Shown here one piece after another: positions 28,938 through 36,757 of a stretch of DNA of 41,205 nt. Source of the DNA: Pseudomonadota bacterium (GTDB taxonomy: Bacteria; Pseudomonadota; Gammaproteobacteria; JAKAQQ01); NCBI GenBank assembly GCA_021785265.1, contig JAJYFY010000007.1, positions 1 to 41,205 on the forward strand. The letters run 5' to 3'. Each line of letters begins with the position of its first letter. Position 1 is the first letter of the stretch. The notes beneath the pieces were generated by a model. It was not told where the DNA came from. It did no database searches and worked only from the letters and a program-made list of their open reading frames with translations. Made by a program: the position numbers and the translations under genes.

Positions 28938-29082
28938 ACGCGGCGGCCGGTCGGGAATGGGTGGCCGGTGCCGGGAGCTTATGGTGCACGTGAGGGGGGG
29001 GGAGGTAGAGGGGACCCTTCTGCCCACAGCCGACGAGCCCCACGAGGCAGCAAAGGATCAATCCCGCCCGCAAGGCTTTCAT
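28924..29082 (-). CDS. lptM: LPS-assembly lipoprotein LptM (YifL family), small gene
   Basis: A 52-codon gene starts at the ATG 29082-29080 with GGAG nine bases upstream and a TATACT box at 29113-29118. The product has a short lipoprotein signal (KALRAGLILCCLVGLVGC) whose lipobox cysteine is C19, followed by GQKGPLYLPPP. The CGxKGPLYxP start is the hallmark of LptM, an outer-membrane lipoprotein that stabilises the LptD-LptE translocon in E. coli. The tail is rich in His, Pro and Ala. A run of nine C (28994-29002) encodes the prolines. The gene overlaps the polA start by 14 bases. Confidence 0.85.
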   Translation of the reverse strand: MKALRAGLILCCLVGLVGCGQKGPLYLPPPHVHHKLPAPATHSRPAAAYAHH

Positions 29083-29217
29083 GGGTGTTGGCTCCAGTAT
29101 GTCACCCGTGGCAGTATATCAAGCGTCACCCGGAGCTGGTCTGCCCATGATTTCTTTTGCCCTCGCGATCTTGAGGAACAGGCGGGTGATTGCTCGGCGC
29201 GGCCCGGAACCACTGAT

Positions 29218-30969
29218 TTGAGCGCGGAAGACTGCTGGCCGGCACGATGGGAAGCGCTGCGGGGTATCGACCCCGTGACCGGATTGTTGCGGAGGGCGCA
29301 CTGGCTTGAGGCCGTCAGCCAGCGCGGAGCGCACGGGATCCCCCCGGAGGGGGCGGCCGCACTCCTGCTGGTGGGGCTCGAGGGGTTGGAAGAACGCATG
29401 CCGCGTCCGGGGGACCCCTCGCCCGAACGCTTGCTCCAGGCCGTGTCCGAGCGTTTAAAGAGCCTCGTTGGTGATCTGGATCTTCTGGGGGTCGTCCGCG
29501 AGGGGGTGTTCGGTTTTTCCTTGCCCGGGTTCGCGAGTGAACAGTCCTTGATGAGTTTCGCTGAAACCCTTCTCAAGGCTCTCCAGCGGCCGCTTCCGGT
29601 TGAGGGTGCCGCCTGCCCGGGATTGCCCGCCCGACTGGGCGTCGTCCTCTACCCGAACGACCCGGATTTTCCGGTCGAGATCCGGCTTCGCCAGGCTGAA
29701 CTCGCGCTTTGGGAAGCTCGGCGGCAGGGTCTCCGCTCTCTCCTTTATTCCGAGGAGATGATGCAGCGCTGGGACCACCGCCGCCAGATGGAATCGCGCT
29801 TCACGGAAGCCCTTCGTGCCTGCAAACCGTTTCTCCGTTACCAGCCGATCGTGGACATGTCCGACGGCACCCTGTTTGGATTCGAGGGATTGATCAGCTG
29901 GCGGCCCGATGATCGCCAGCTGGTCCCAGCCGCCCAGTTTATCGAGGGCATCGAGGCCGATACGGAGCTCGCCCGGGAACTGGGCCAGTATGTTCTGGGA
30001 TACGCCGCCGAGCATATCGAGCACTGGTCTGCGGTTGGTTTTGAAGGCGTGATCACGGTCAACATCAGTGCCCGTCACCTCCTTTGCGAGGGTTTCCTGG
30101 ATGATGTGGCCGAAGCCCTGCAGCGGATCCGGCATGAGCGAGATCGACTCATGATCGAAGTGACGGAAACCAGCCCCATCACCGACTTGGCTCGCGCACG
30201 GCAGGTTATCGAAACCCTGCAATCCTGGGGGGTACGGTTTTTGCTGGATGACTTCGGCACTGGAAATGCCACGATGCAGTACCTTCAAGAGCTGCCGGTC
30301 GATGGCATCAAGATCGAAAAACGCTTCGTGGGAGACCTCCTCCGGCACGATCAAGCGCTCGGGATCGTGACGGCGCAGTTGTTGCATGCCCAGAGCCAGG
30401 GACTCACCGTGATCGCGGAGGGCGTGGAGAATGAAAGCGTGGGCACCCTGCTTCTTGAGCTGGGGTGCCGATATGCCCAAGGATACTGTATCGCCCCTCC
30501 GTTACTGCCCTGGGATATCCCCAACTGGTTGGGCCGATGGGCTCCGCCTCCCCAGTGGTATCAGCGGGATCGTCGTCCGTGGCCGATCAACCACGTCGAT
30601 GGCATGGCTGCTGCCTTTTCGCATCTGCGTTGGTTGGAAGCCCTCCGCCACGCCGTGACCCGGGCGACCGTAGGCGAGTCCGGATTTTTGGATCCCACGG
30701 ATATCCTCGGTCGGCCCGAGTCGTGTCGGCTCGATGGCTGGCTCAGGCGGACCATGCACGAAGGTTCCCCGACCGAATCATTTTTTTTCGCCCGTCTCGG
30801 CCAATTGCACGAATCCATCCATGCCCAAGGCTTGCGCTTCGCCTCCGACTGGTCGGAGCGGAAGAACCCGTCTGCAGCGCAGATTTTCGATCGCGACCTC
30901 GCCCGGCCCTCGCAGGAACTCATGACCCGCCTGGTCAGCATTCTGGGTCAGATCGACGCGCCGGACTAG
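29218..30969 (+). CDS. Degenerate GGDEF - EAL - CZB protein, probable zinc-responsive c-di-GMP phosphodiesterase
   Basis: A 583-residue cytosolic protein counted from TTG 29218. A GGDEF-like domain (about 20-200) starts DPVTGLLRRAHW but has REGVF instead of GGDEF, so it should not make c-di-GMP. The EAL domain (about 205-440) keeps all catalytic positions: E in GFEGLISW, N in VNISARH, E in IEVTET, DD in LLDDFGTG, K in IKIEKRF, E in AEGVEN and Q in AQGY. The C-terminus (about 460-540) resembles a chemoreceptor zinc-binding domain with H469, C503 in SCRLDGWL, H531 and H535. The frame is open back to 28894, but that part is antisense to lptM and polA; no clear ATG exists, so the start is uncertain. 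Confidence 0.85.
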   Translation: MSAEDCWPARWEALRGIDPVTGLLRRAHWLEAVSQRGAHGIPPEGAAALLLVGLEGLEERMPRPGDPSPERLLQAVSERLKSLVGDLDLLGVVREGVFGFSLPGFASEQSLMSFAETLLKALQRPLPVEGAACPGLPARLGVVLYPNDPDFPVEIRLRQAELALWEARRQGLRSLLYSEEMMQRWDHRRQMESRFTEALRACKPFLRYQPIVDMSDGTLFGFEGLISWRPDDRQLVPAAQFIEGIEADTELARELGQYVLGYAAEHIEHWSAVGFEGVITVNISARHLLCEGFLDDVAEALQRIRHERDRLMIEVTETSPITDLARARQVIETLQSWGVRFLLDDFGTGNATMQYLQELPVDGIKIEKRFVGDLLRHDQALGIVTAQLLHAQSQGLTVIAEGVENESVGTLLLELGCRYAQGYCIAPPLLPWDIPNWLGRWAPPPQWYQRDRRPWPINHVDGMAAAFSHLRWLEALRHAVTRATVGESGFLDPTDILGRPESCRLDGWLRRTMHEGSPTESFFFARLGQLHESIHAQGLRFASDWSERKNPSAAQIFDRDLARPSQELMTRLVSILGQIDAPD

Positions 30970-31679
30970 GCCGGTCCCGGAACGACTTCGAAGTCGAGAC
31001 GGCAGCTGCCCACCAGTTCGGCGAATCCACGGTCACCCACAGCCAGGGGTCCCACGCCCGCCGGGGTCCCTGTGAAAAGCAGGTCACCGGCCGCGAGCTC
31101 CTCGTAACGGGAGAGTTCGGAGAGGAGCGTGGCCATCGGCCAGATCATCTGGTCACTCTGTCCCTCTTGCCGCAAGCTGCCATTCACGATAAGCCGGATC
31201 CTGTGGGGAACTCGATGGATGCTTTCGGCTCCCGCCGGAACCAGGGCAGAACAGGCGGCTGACCCGGTGAAACTTTTGGACAGTTCCCACGGCTGACTCT
31301 GTTTCTTGAGCTGGGCCTGGAGATCGCGGCGAGTCAGGTCGAGTCCGATCCCGTACCCGAAGATGCACCGCATGGCTTCCTCAGGCGGGATCCGGCGGCC
31401 TCCGGACCCCAGGGCGATGACCAGTTCCACTTCGTGCTGGAAATCGCTCGTTGCTGGAGGATAGGGAATTCGGGAACTGTCAGAAAGGAGCGCATGGGCC
31501 GGCTTCATGAAGAAACAGGGGGCCCCATCCACGGGTGCCCCCATCTCTCGCGCATGCTCCCGGTAATTGCGTCCGACGCAGTAGATTGCCCGGACGGGGA
31601 ACCGGGTCTCCGTCCCGGCAATGGCCAGTGAGTGCTGTGGGGGTGGGGGGAAACAGAACCGGGGTTCGGATGATGTCAT
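30966..31679 (-). CDS. Fumarylacetoacetate hydrolase family protein
   Basis: A 237-residue single-domain FAH-family enzyme, like fumarylpyruvate hydrolase or acylpyruvase. YCVGRNYREHAREMG, CFFMKPAHAL, DFQHEVELVIALG (acidic metal ligands), GYGIGLDLTRRDLQ and LFTGTPAGVGPL are all conserved. It would cleave a 1,3-diketo acid or decarboxylate oxaloacetate; the substrate cannot be fixed. Its ATG overlaps the stop of the PP-loop gene (ATGA), and its own stop overlaps the stop of the convergent EAL gene in CTAG. Confidence 0.9.
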   Translation of the reverse strand: MTSSEPRFCFPPPPQHSLAIAGTETRFPVRAIYCVGRNYREHAREMGAPVDGAPCFFMKPAHALLSDSSRIPYPPATSDFQHEVELVIALGSGGRRIPPEEAMRCIFGYGIGLDLTRRDLQAQLKKQSQPWELSKSFTGSAACSALVPAGAESIHRVPHRIRLIVNGSLRQEGQSDQMIWPMATLLSELSRYEELAAGDLLFTGTPAGVGPLAVGDRGFAELVGSCRLDFEVVPGPA

Positions 31680-32449
31680 CGCAGTCTTCCTCCGGATCGG
31701 GCATCAGCCGATGGGGGGTTGAATGGCCAGGGGTGGAGTTCACAGTACTGGAAACGCTGGTCACGGAGCACCGTCTCACCCCGCTGGAACATGACGGGGT
31801 GGATGAAGGGTGGGCCGTCGTAAACGAAACTGTGAAACTCGCCGCGTTCCCCACAGGGATCAACGGTGACCGGCAGGTCGGCCAGAAAGCGGTCATCAAA
31901 CTCGCGGCCAGCGAACGAGGGATCCAACTGGGTGGTATCCACACAGACCACAATGGCCCGGTAGCCTTCGGCGATGAAACGCCGGGCCAGGCGGTCTGTC
32001 GGCTGTCCCCACAGGGGAAAGAGGCCTGTCATGTCCACCTGGGCGAGGTGGGTCTCCCGGTAACGACGGACCTCCTCCAGGAAGAGGTCACCGAAGGCCA
32101 CATGGTGGATTCCGTTCTCCCGATATTCCATCAGTCGGTGGCCGAGAGCGGCTTCGTATTCGGCATTGCCGCCGTGAACCGGCAGGAAAACGAGGTCCAG
32201 TGGCAGTCCAAGCGAGCTGGCCTGTGCTTCAAGGAGTGAACGCCGCACGCCGTGCATGGCAATGCGTTGGTAGCTTTCGTTTAGGGTTGTCAGCAGACGG
32301 ACGACCTGCCAGTCGGGATCGGCGGCCAGTCGGGCGAGTGCCAGGAGTGAATCCTTGCCTCCGGAGAAGGACAGGACCACCGGTTGCCGTTGCCCCGCCA
32401 CGGTCAGGAGTCCAGGTTCTCGAGATGAGCCATGGACCAGATCAGCCAT
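31676..32449 (-). CDS. DUF71 / Dph6-like PP-loop ATPase
   Basis: About 257 residues, with the ATP pyrophosphatase loop VVLSFSGGKDSLLALARL near the start and the family motif CGERGEFHSFVYDGPPF near residue 210. Eukaryotic Dph6 amidates diphthine on EF2, but bacteria lack diphthamide, so the bacterial role is open; B12-related salvage has been proposed for some members. Three starts are possible: ATG 32488, ATG 32449 (GGGAG nearby), and GTG 32401, two bases after the uvrD stop and closest to the conserved domain. It lies between uvrD and the FAH gene in one transcription unit. Confidence 0.85.
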   Translation of the reverse strand: MADLVHGSSREPGLLTVAGQRQPVVLSFSGGKDSLLALARLAADPDWQVVRLLTTLNESYQRIAMHGVRRSLLEAQASSLGLPLDLVFLPVHGGNAEYEAALGHRLMEYRENGIHHVAFGDLFLEEVRRYRETHLAQVDMTGLFPLWGQPTDRLARRFIAEGYRAIVVCVDTTQLDPSFAGREFDDRFLADLPVTVDPCGERGEFHSFVYDGPPFIHPVMFQRGETVLRDQRFQYCELHPWPFNPPSADARSGGRLR

Positions 32450-34593
32450 TTGCTCCCGGCCTGGTCGAAGCGGACCTGGACCCGACATTGGGCTCCGGTG
32501 CCTTCGTGGTCCAGAACGACCCCTTCACCGAATCGTGGATGACGGACCCGCCGACCGATTGAAACCGGCTGTCCAGCCTCTGGGAGACGGGAACGGGGAG
32601 GGCTCGCGGGTTTCATGCCCCAGGCGGGCGTCAGGGTTCGCACGGAAGGATTGAGGACATCCAGATGGCTTTCGGGAATTTCACGGAGAAACCGCGAAGG
32701 CAGGGACTGGTAGAGACGGCCACGCAGCCGTCGTTGTCGGGCCACGGTCAGAAAAAGCTGCTCTTGGGCGCGGGTCATGCCAACGTAAAAGAGCCGGCGT
32801 TCCTCCTCGAGTCCGCCTGCGGTATCGAGAGAACGGATATGTGGCACTAGCCCTTCTTCGAGGCCGCTGATGAATACCGTGTGGAATTCAAGTCCCTTTG
32901 CGGCATGCAGGCTCATGAGCTGAACTTCAGCCGGTCGTGTTTCTCCCGACTCGAGATCGGTGGCGAGTGTCATCTGCGCAAGGAAGGCGGCCAAACGAGA
33001 CAGTGGGGATTCCCCGTCCGGGACTTCCTCGGGCTCGAATGTGGCAGCGGCGTTGATGAGCTCGCCCAGACTTTCGAGTCGGCTTTCTGCCCGCAGGGGA
33101 TCCTCCTGCCGGTAGAACTCGGGCAGACCGCTCAGTTCGATGACCCGTTCAACCTGCTGTGGCAGATCCTGCCCGGCGATCGCTTCCTGCATCCGCGACA
33201 GCAGGCTGAACCACTGTCCGAGGGCCGAACGGGTTCGTGAGGCGAGCGTCGCATCCTGGGCCAGCCGGGATAATGCCACGTTGAGGGATCGGGATTCCGT
33301 TTGGGCCAGCTCGCGGGCGCGTTCGAGGGTTTTGTCTCCAATCCCTCGCGGTGGGGCGTGGAGCGCCCGCTCCAGGGCCGAGGTGTGGTCTGGGTTGACG
33401 AGCAATCGGAGGTAGGACAGGACATCCTTGATCTCGGCGCGCTCGAGGAAGCGGACCCCGCCATAGACGCGATAGGGGATGCGATGCCGGACGAGCCCCT
33501 CCTCGATGACGCGGGATTGACTGTTCGAACGGTAGAGCACGGCGATGGTGGAGGCGGCCAGCCCGGTGGCCAGCTGTCGCTCGATCTCGGTGACGATGTA
33601 GTCGGCTTCTTCCTGTTCATGGTCGGCCGTGAAAAGGACCGGACGGCGGCCTTGCTCCCCCTCGGTCCAGAGCGTTTTCCCCAGCCGGGAAGGATTATGT
33701 GAGATCAGGGCATTGGCCGCCTGGAGAATGGATCGGCTCGAACGGTAGTTCTGTTCGAGGCGGATCGTGCGGGATTGGGGGAAATCTCGGGAAAAGGCCA
33801 GGATGTGCTCGATCCGGGCTCCCCGCCAGCCGTAAATGGCCTGATCGTCGTCACCCACCACGAAGGGTCGTGCCCCCGGGCCCGTCAGCTCACGGAACCA
33901 GAGATACTGGAGCGGGTTCGTGTCCTGGAATTCGTCGATCAGGATTTCGGCAAAACGTTCTCGATACTGGTCGCGGATCCGGGGATGGGCTCGCCAGAGT
34001 TCAAGACATCCGAAGAGGAGTTCGGGAAAATCAGTGGCACCGAGTGTCTTTAGTTTTTTTTCGTAGTCGGTATAAAGCAGCCGCAGGGCCTCGTCTCCTT
34101 CTCCACCGCTTTCGGCCACCTGCCCGGCGCGCCGACCGGCATCCTTCTGCTGGTTGATGTACCACTGGACCAGGGACGGGGCGTGGTTCCGCTCATCCCA
34201 CTGCCGATCCCGGATGAGCTGTCGGACCAGACGGCGCTGATCCTCATCATCGAGGATCGTGAAATCGGCGGTGAGTCCGGCCTGGGCGGCATGGCGGACC
34301 AAGATGCGGTAGCCGATACTGTGGAACGTCCCGAGCCACATGGAGCGAGCCTTGGGACCGGCCAGCTGGAAGATTCGTTCCCGCATTTCCCGGGCGGCCT
34401 TGTTGGTGAAGGTGACGGCCAGCACCTGATCCGGCCGGCATCCATCGATGGCAAGGCGCCAAGCCACCCGGTGAACCAAGACCCGGGTCTTGCCACTGCC
34501 GGCGCCAGCCAAGACCAAGACGGGGATTTCCGGCTGGTTCACGGCCTCTTGCTGGGCTGTGTTCAGGGACTGGAGCAGGCGGGTGGTATCCAT
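32404..34593 (-). CDS. uvrD: DNA helicase UvrD/PcrA family (helicase II)
   Basis: A 729-residue superfamily 1A 3'-5' helicase used in excision and mismatch repair. Motifs in order: VLAGAGSGKTRVLVHR (Walker A, near residue 30), VTFTNKAAREMRERI, LIDEFQDTN, VVGDDDQAIYGWRGA, IRLEQNYRSS, LMSLHAAKGLEFHTVF and RRLFYVGMTRA. Length and C-terminus, including RRVRHPRFGEGVVLDHEG, fit UvrD rather than Rep. A TACAAT box ends seven bases before the ATG and no ribosome binding site is visible, so the transcript may be leaderless. The last codons overlap the next gene in two of its possible starts. Confidence 0.95.
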   Translation of the reverse strand: MDTTRLLQSLNTAQQEAVNQPEIPVLVLAGAGSGKTRVLVHRVAWRLAIDGCRPDQVLAVTFTNKAAREMRERIFQLAGPKARSMWLGTFHSIGYRILVRHAAQAGLTADFTILDDEDQRRLVRQLIRDRQWDERNHAPSLVQWYINQQKDAGRRAGQVAESGGEGDEALRLLYTDYEKKLKTLGATDFPELLFGCLELWRAHPRIRDQYRERFAEILIDEFQDTNPLQYLWFRELTGPGARPFVVGDDDQAIYGWRGARIEHILAFSRDFPQSRTIRLEQNYRSSRSILQAANALISHNPSRLGKTLWTEGEQGRRPVLFTADHEQEEADYIVTEIERQLATGLAASTIAVLYRSNSQSRVIEEGLVRHRIPYRVYGGVRFLERAEIKDVLSYLRLLVNPDHTSALERALHAPPRGIGDKTLERARELAQTESRSLNVALSRLAQDATLASRTRSALGQWFSLLSRMQEAIAGQDLPQQVERVIELSGLPEFYRQEDPLRAESRLESLGELINAAATFEPEEVPDGESPLSRLAAFLAQMTLATDLESGETRPAEVQLMSLHAAKGLEFHTVFISGLEEGLVPHIRSLDTAGGLEEERRLFYVGMTRAQEQLFLTVARQRRLRGRLYQSLPSRFLREIPESHLDVLNPSVRTLTPAWGMKPASPPRSRLPEAGQPVSIGRRVRHPRFGEGVVLDHEGTGAQCRVQVRFDQAGSKWLIWSMAHLENLDS

Positions 34594-34600
34594 GTTTGCT

Positions 34601-34606
34601 ATTGTA
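34601..34606 (-). promoter_or_regulatory. -10 box of uvrD, seven bases from the start codon
   Basis: TACAAT on the minus strand is followed by seven bases and the uvrD ATG. The spacing places the transcription start at or next to the A of the ATG. No convincing -35 box is present at 17 bases. No LexA-like site was seen here. Confidence 0.45.
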
Positions 34607-34640
34607 AGGGACGCCCATCGGCCGGAGTGTCTACCCGTTC

Positions 34641-35573
34641 ATGGTTCCCGCGGAATCCCGCACGGATCGTCATGCGGTTGCGGTCTCGATCCTGAACTAC
34701 AACTCTGCCGCGCATACGCGGACCGCTGTGGCCTCGATCCTCGAGAAAACCGATCCCCTTCTGGACTTCCGGATCGTCGTCGCCGAAAACGGCTCACGGT
34801 CCTCCGAGCAGGTTCATCCTGGGGAGTGGCCCGATGCACGGGTCCAGGTGGTGGCGAGCCGGATCAACCTGGGCTTTGCCGGAGGTCACCAGTTCGCCTT
34901 GCAGTTTGTTCGTGCCCGCTATTATTTCCTCTTCAATAACGATGGATACGTTTTGAACGATGTCCTGCGTGGCCTGTTCGATTTCATGGAAGCTCACCCC
35001 GATGTGGGACTGACAACCGGTCGATGCCAGGGACCGGATGGCGACCTGCGGCCCTCGTTCGATTACCTGCCCAGCCTGCTCAGGGCAGTCGTTGGGTCCG
35101 GTCTTCTGAGGCGGGTCCGACGAGCGCGCTACCCCGATCGCCGGGCCGACTACTCGGGGCCGCTCGATGTCCCCATGGTCACCGGGAGCGCGCTGTTCGT
35201 CCGGGGTGAGCTGCTCGAATCCTTGGGGGGGCTGGATACCCAGTTTTTTCTTTACTGTGAAGAAGAAGATCTGGCCCGGCGTATCCGTGATGCGGGATGG
35301 CGGATCTGTTATGTCCCCGACGCACATTTTTGCCACGTGGGTGGAGGGAGCATGCCCATGCAGCTCGCACTCCGCAAGGAGTTTTATCTGTCCTTCCTGT
35401 ATTACCTGAGAAAACATCACGGCCGGCTTTACGTCCTGGGTTTCCGGTTTTTTCTCCTGGTCAAACTCCTGGTCCGGGCACTCCGGGGAAGGGATTCATG
35501 GACCCTGTGGTGGTTTGTGGTCCGTGGCGCTCCCGTATCTGAGAGTCTCCGGTACCGGCAGCGGATGAACTAG
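34641..35573 (+). CDS. Family 2 glycosyltransferase
   Basis: A 310-residue inverting glycosyltransferase of the rhamnosyltransferase-like GT2 group, acting on the cytoplasmic face of the membrane. VAVSILNYNSAAHTRTAVAS is the nucleotide-sugar entry strand; YYFLFNNDGYVL holds the metal-binding acidic position; FLYCEEEDLARRIRDAGWRI is the typical acceptor-side motif. A hydrophobic, basic stretch FRFFLLVKLLVRALRGR near the end may touch the membrane. It is isolated from other sugar genes; GGAG lies rather far (14 bases) from the ATG. Donor and acceptor are unknown. Confidence 0.88.
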   Translation: MVPAESRTDRHAVAVSILNYNSAAHTRTAVASILEKTDPLLDFRIVVAENGSRSSEQVHPGEWPDARVQVVASRINLGFAGGHQFALQFVRARYYFLFNNDGYVLNDVLRGLFDFMEAHPDVGLTTGRCQGPDGDLRPSFDYLPSLLRAVVGSGLLRRVRRARYPDRRADYSGPLDVPMVTGSALFVRGELLESLGGLDTQFFLYCEEEDLARRIRDAGWRICYVPDAHFCHVGGGSMPMQLALRKEFYLSFLYYLRKHHGRLYVLGFRFFLLVKLLVRALRGRDSWTLWWFVVRGAPVSESLRYRQRMN

Positions 35574-35721
35574 ATCGAACCCTCGTTCGCTGCCAGGATC
35601 CGTGATTGCACGAGTGGCCATGAAACTCTCTAACGCTTATCGTCCAGGGATCGTGCAGGAGCGCTTGGGTTTGCAGACGACCATGACAGCGATGCCGCTT
35701 CTCACCCATTCACGCGCCGAC

Positions 35722-35748
35722 AAAAAAGCCCCCCGGGAACCGGGGGGC
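35722..35748 (-). terminator. Rho-independent terminator of the Hsp20 operon
   Basis: A 9-bp stem (35728-35736 with 35740-35748, GCCCCCCGG) with a 3-base loop is followed on the minus strand by six T, 19 bases after the last hsp20 stop. The plus strand has no T run after the stem, so it does not serve the convergent glycosyltransferase. The remainder of the 35574-35766 gap shows nothing further. Confidence 0.9.
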
Positions 35749-35766
35749 CAGAGTGGACAGGACTGT

Positions 35767-36174
35767 TCAGCTTGCGATCGGGATCCGCCGTGTCCTGTGG
35801 CTTTCGCGTTTCTGGAGAAAAACCCGGAGCACTCCGTTCTTGAGCTCGGCTCGGATCTTCTCGGGATCAATTGTCTGTTGTCCCAGCGTAAACTGCCGCT
35901 GATAGTGGGATCCCCGCAGGTCCGCATCCACCGAAGTCATGGCTTCGGGCAGCTCGATCGCGAGTGTACCTTCCAGGGTGAGCCGGTTATCGGCCACCTC
36001 GACCTTGAGAGAGTCCGGGGACACTCCGGGCATATCCGCCTCGATCAGGATCGCCTCCGCCGTCTCGCGGATATCCACGGGAGGCAGGATCACCGGTTCC
36101 CGCCGGGTAGCCTGGGCCGGATCCTTGGTGGCTGATAGGGGTTTGACGTGGGTGCTCATTTGCTGACTGGTCAT
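35767..36174 (-). CDS. Small heat shock protein, Hsp20/alpha-crystallin family (second gene)
   Basis: A 135-residue small heat shock protein that holds unfolding proteins in oligomers. The alpha-crystallin domain covers about residues 28-120, with VDIRETAEAILIEADMPGV opening it and the C-terminal signature AELKNGVLRVFLQK. The N-terminal arm is short, and the usual C-terminal I-x-I anchor is present as RRIPI. AGGAGGT precedes the ATG at good spacing. It lies 26 bases downstream of a second Hsp20 gene and ends at a strong terminator. Confidence 0.93.
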   Translation of the reverse strand: MTSQQMSTHVKPLSATKDPAQATRREPVILPPVDIRETAEAILIEADMPGVSPDSLKVEVADNRLTLEGTLAIELPEAMTSVDADLRGSHYQRQFTLGQQTIDPEKIRAELKNGVLRVFLQKRESHRTRRIPIAS

Positions 36175-36200
36175 GGTTGTTACCTCCTCGTGAATCCGGG

Positions 36201-36665
36201 TCAGGCGGCGCGAACTTCAACCCGTCGCGGCTGCAGTGCGGCCTTCTTCGGAAGGATCAGGGTGACGACCCCGTTTTTGGCCTGAGCCGTAATGGCCTCG
36301 GGATCAACGGAGTCCGGAAGGCTCAGGGTTCTCAGGAACTCACCGCTGAAACGTTCCTGCCGATAAACGGTGGTTTCCTTGTTTTCCTTCTCGGCTGCCG
36401 TAGCCCGCTTGCCCGCGATGGTGATGAGACCGTCTTTGACCTCCACGGAGAGGTCTTTCTGGTCGATCCCGGGAGCAAACACATAGACCCGGAATTCCTG
36501 TTCCGTTTCCCCGATATTCACCAGCGGGAACCGGCTGGCTGAACTGGCCCTGAGGTCCCGGCTGAATGAATCGGCGAACCAGCTTTCCAGGGCCGAACGG
36601 ATGGGCCCCATCTCACTGAAAAACGGGAAATCAGTCTCTAACGGACTCATGAGATCAAACCACAT
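36201..36665 (-). CDS. Small heat shock protein, Hsp20/alpha-crystallin family (first gene)
   Basis: A 154-residue small heat shock protein. After an N-terminal arm MWFDLMSPLETDFPFF, the alpha-crystallin domain (about 45-140) begins PLVNIGETEQEFRVYVFAPG and ends AQAKNGVVTLILPKK, the classic signature. The ATG at 36665 is chosen because GGAGGTG lies five bases upstream; a longer frame to 36710 would cover the leader hairpin. It is the promoter-proximal gene of a two-gene chaperone operon, and the two paralogues probably co-assemble. Confidence 0.94.
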   Translation of the reverse strand: MWFDLMSPLETDFPFFSEMGPIRSALESWFADSFSRDLRASSASRFPLVNIGETEQEFRVYVFAPGIDQKDLSVEVKDGLITIAGKRATAAEKENKETTVYRQERFSGEFLRTLSLPDSVDPEAITAQAKNGVVTLILPKKAALQPRRVEVRAA

Positions 36666-36696
36666 GGCGACACCTCCATACCTCGACGAAATGGCC

Positions 36697-36714
36697 GGGG
36701 GTGGAACCACCCCC
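36697..36714 (-). promoter_or_regulatory. 5'-terminal hairpin in the hsp20 leader
   Basis: GGGGGTGG and CCACCCCC form a perfect inverted repeat separated by TT. With the predicted start near 36717 it begins about four bases into the mRNA. The 3' arm could also pair with the Shine-Dalgarno GGAGGUG at 36671-36677 with one mismatch. Confidence 0.55.
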
Positions 36715-36723
36715 TTTGCCTTT

Positions 36724-36757
36724 CTAGATGGGGGCGTCGGTCCGCGGTTTCAAGGGG
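36724..36757 (-). promoter_or_regulatory. Sigma-32 (RpoH) heat-shock promoter of the hsp20 operon
   Basis: On the minus strand CCCCTTGAAA (36757-36748) is followed after 14 bases by CCCCATCTAG (36733-36724). This matches the E. coli sigma-32 consensus CTTGAA-N13-17-CCCCATNT almost perfectly. The TGA inside TTGAAA is the stop codon of the upstream beta-propeller gene. Confidence 0.88.

Noticed and set aside
29455-30480. Minus-strand frame of 341 codons opposite the EAL domain
   Set aside because: It is the complement of conserved EAL coding sequence and resembles no known family.
13905-34593. LexA (SOS) boxes upstream of uvrA, polA or uvrD
   Set aside because: I looked by eye for CTGT-N8-ACAG near the three starts and found none; a different LexA motif cannot be excluded.
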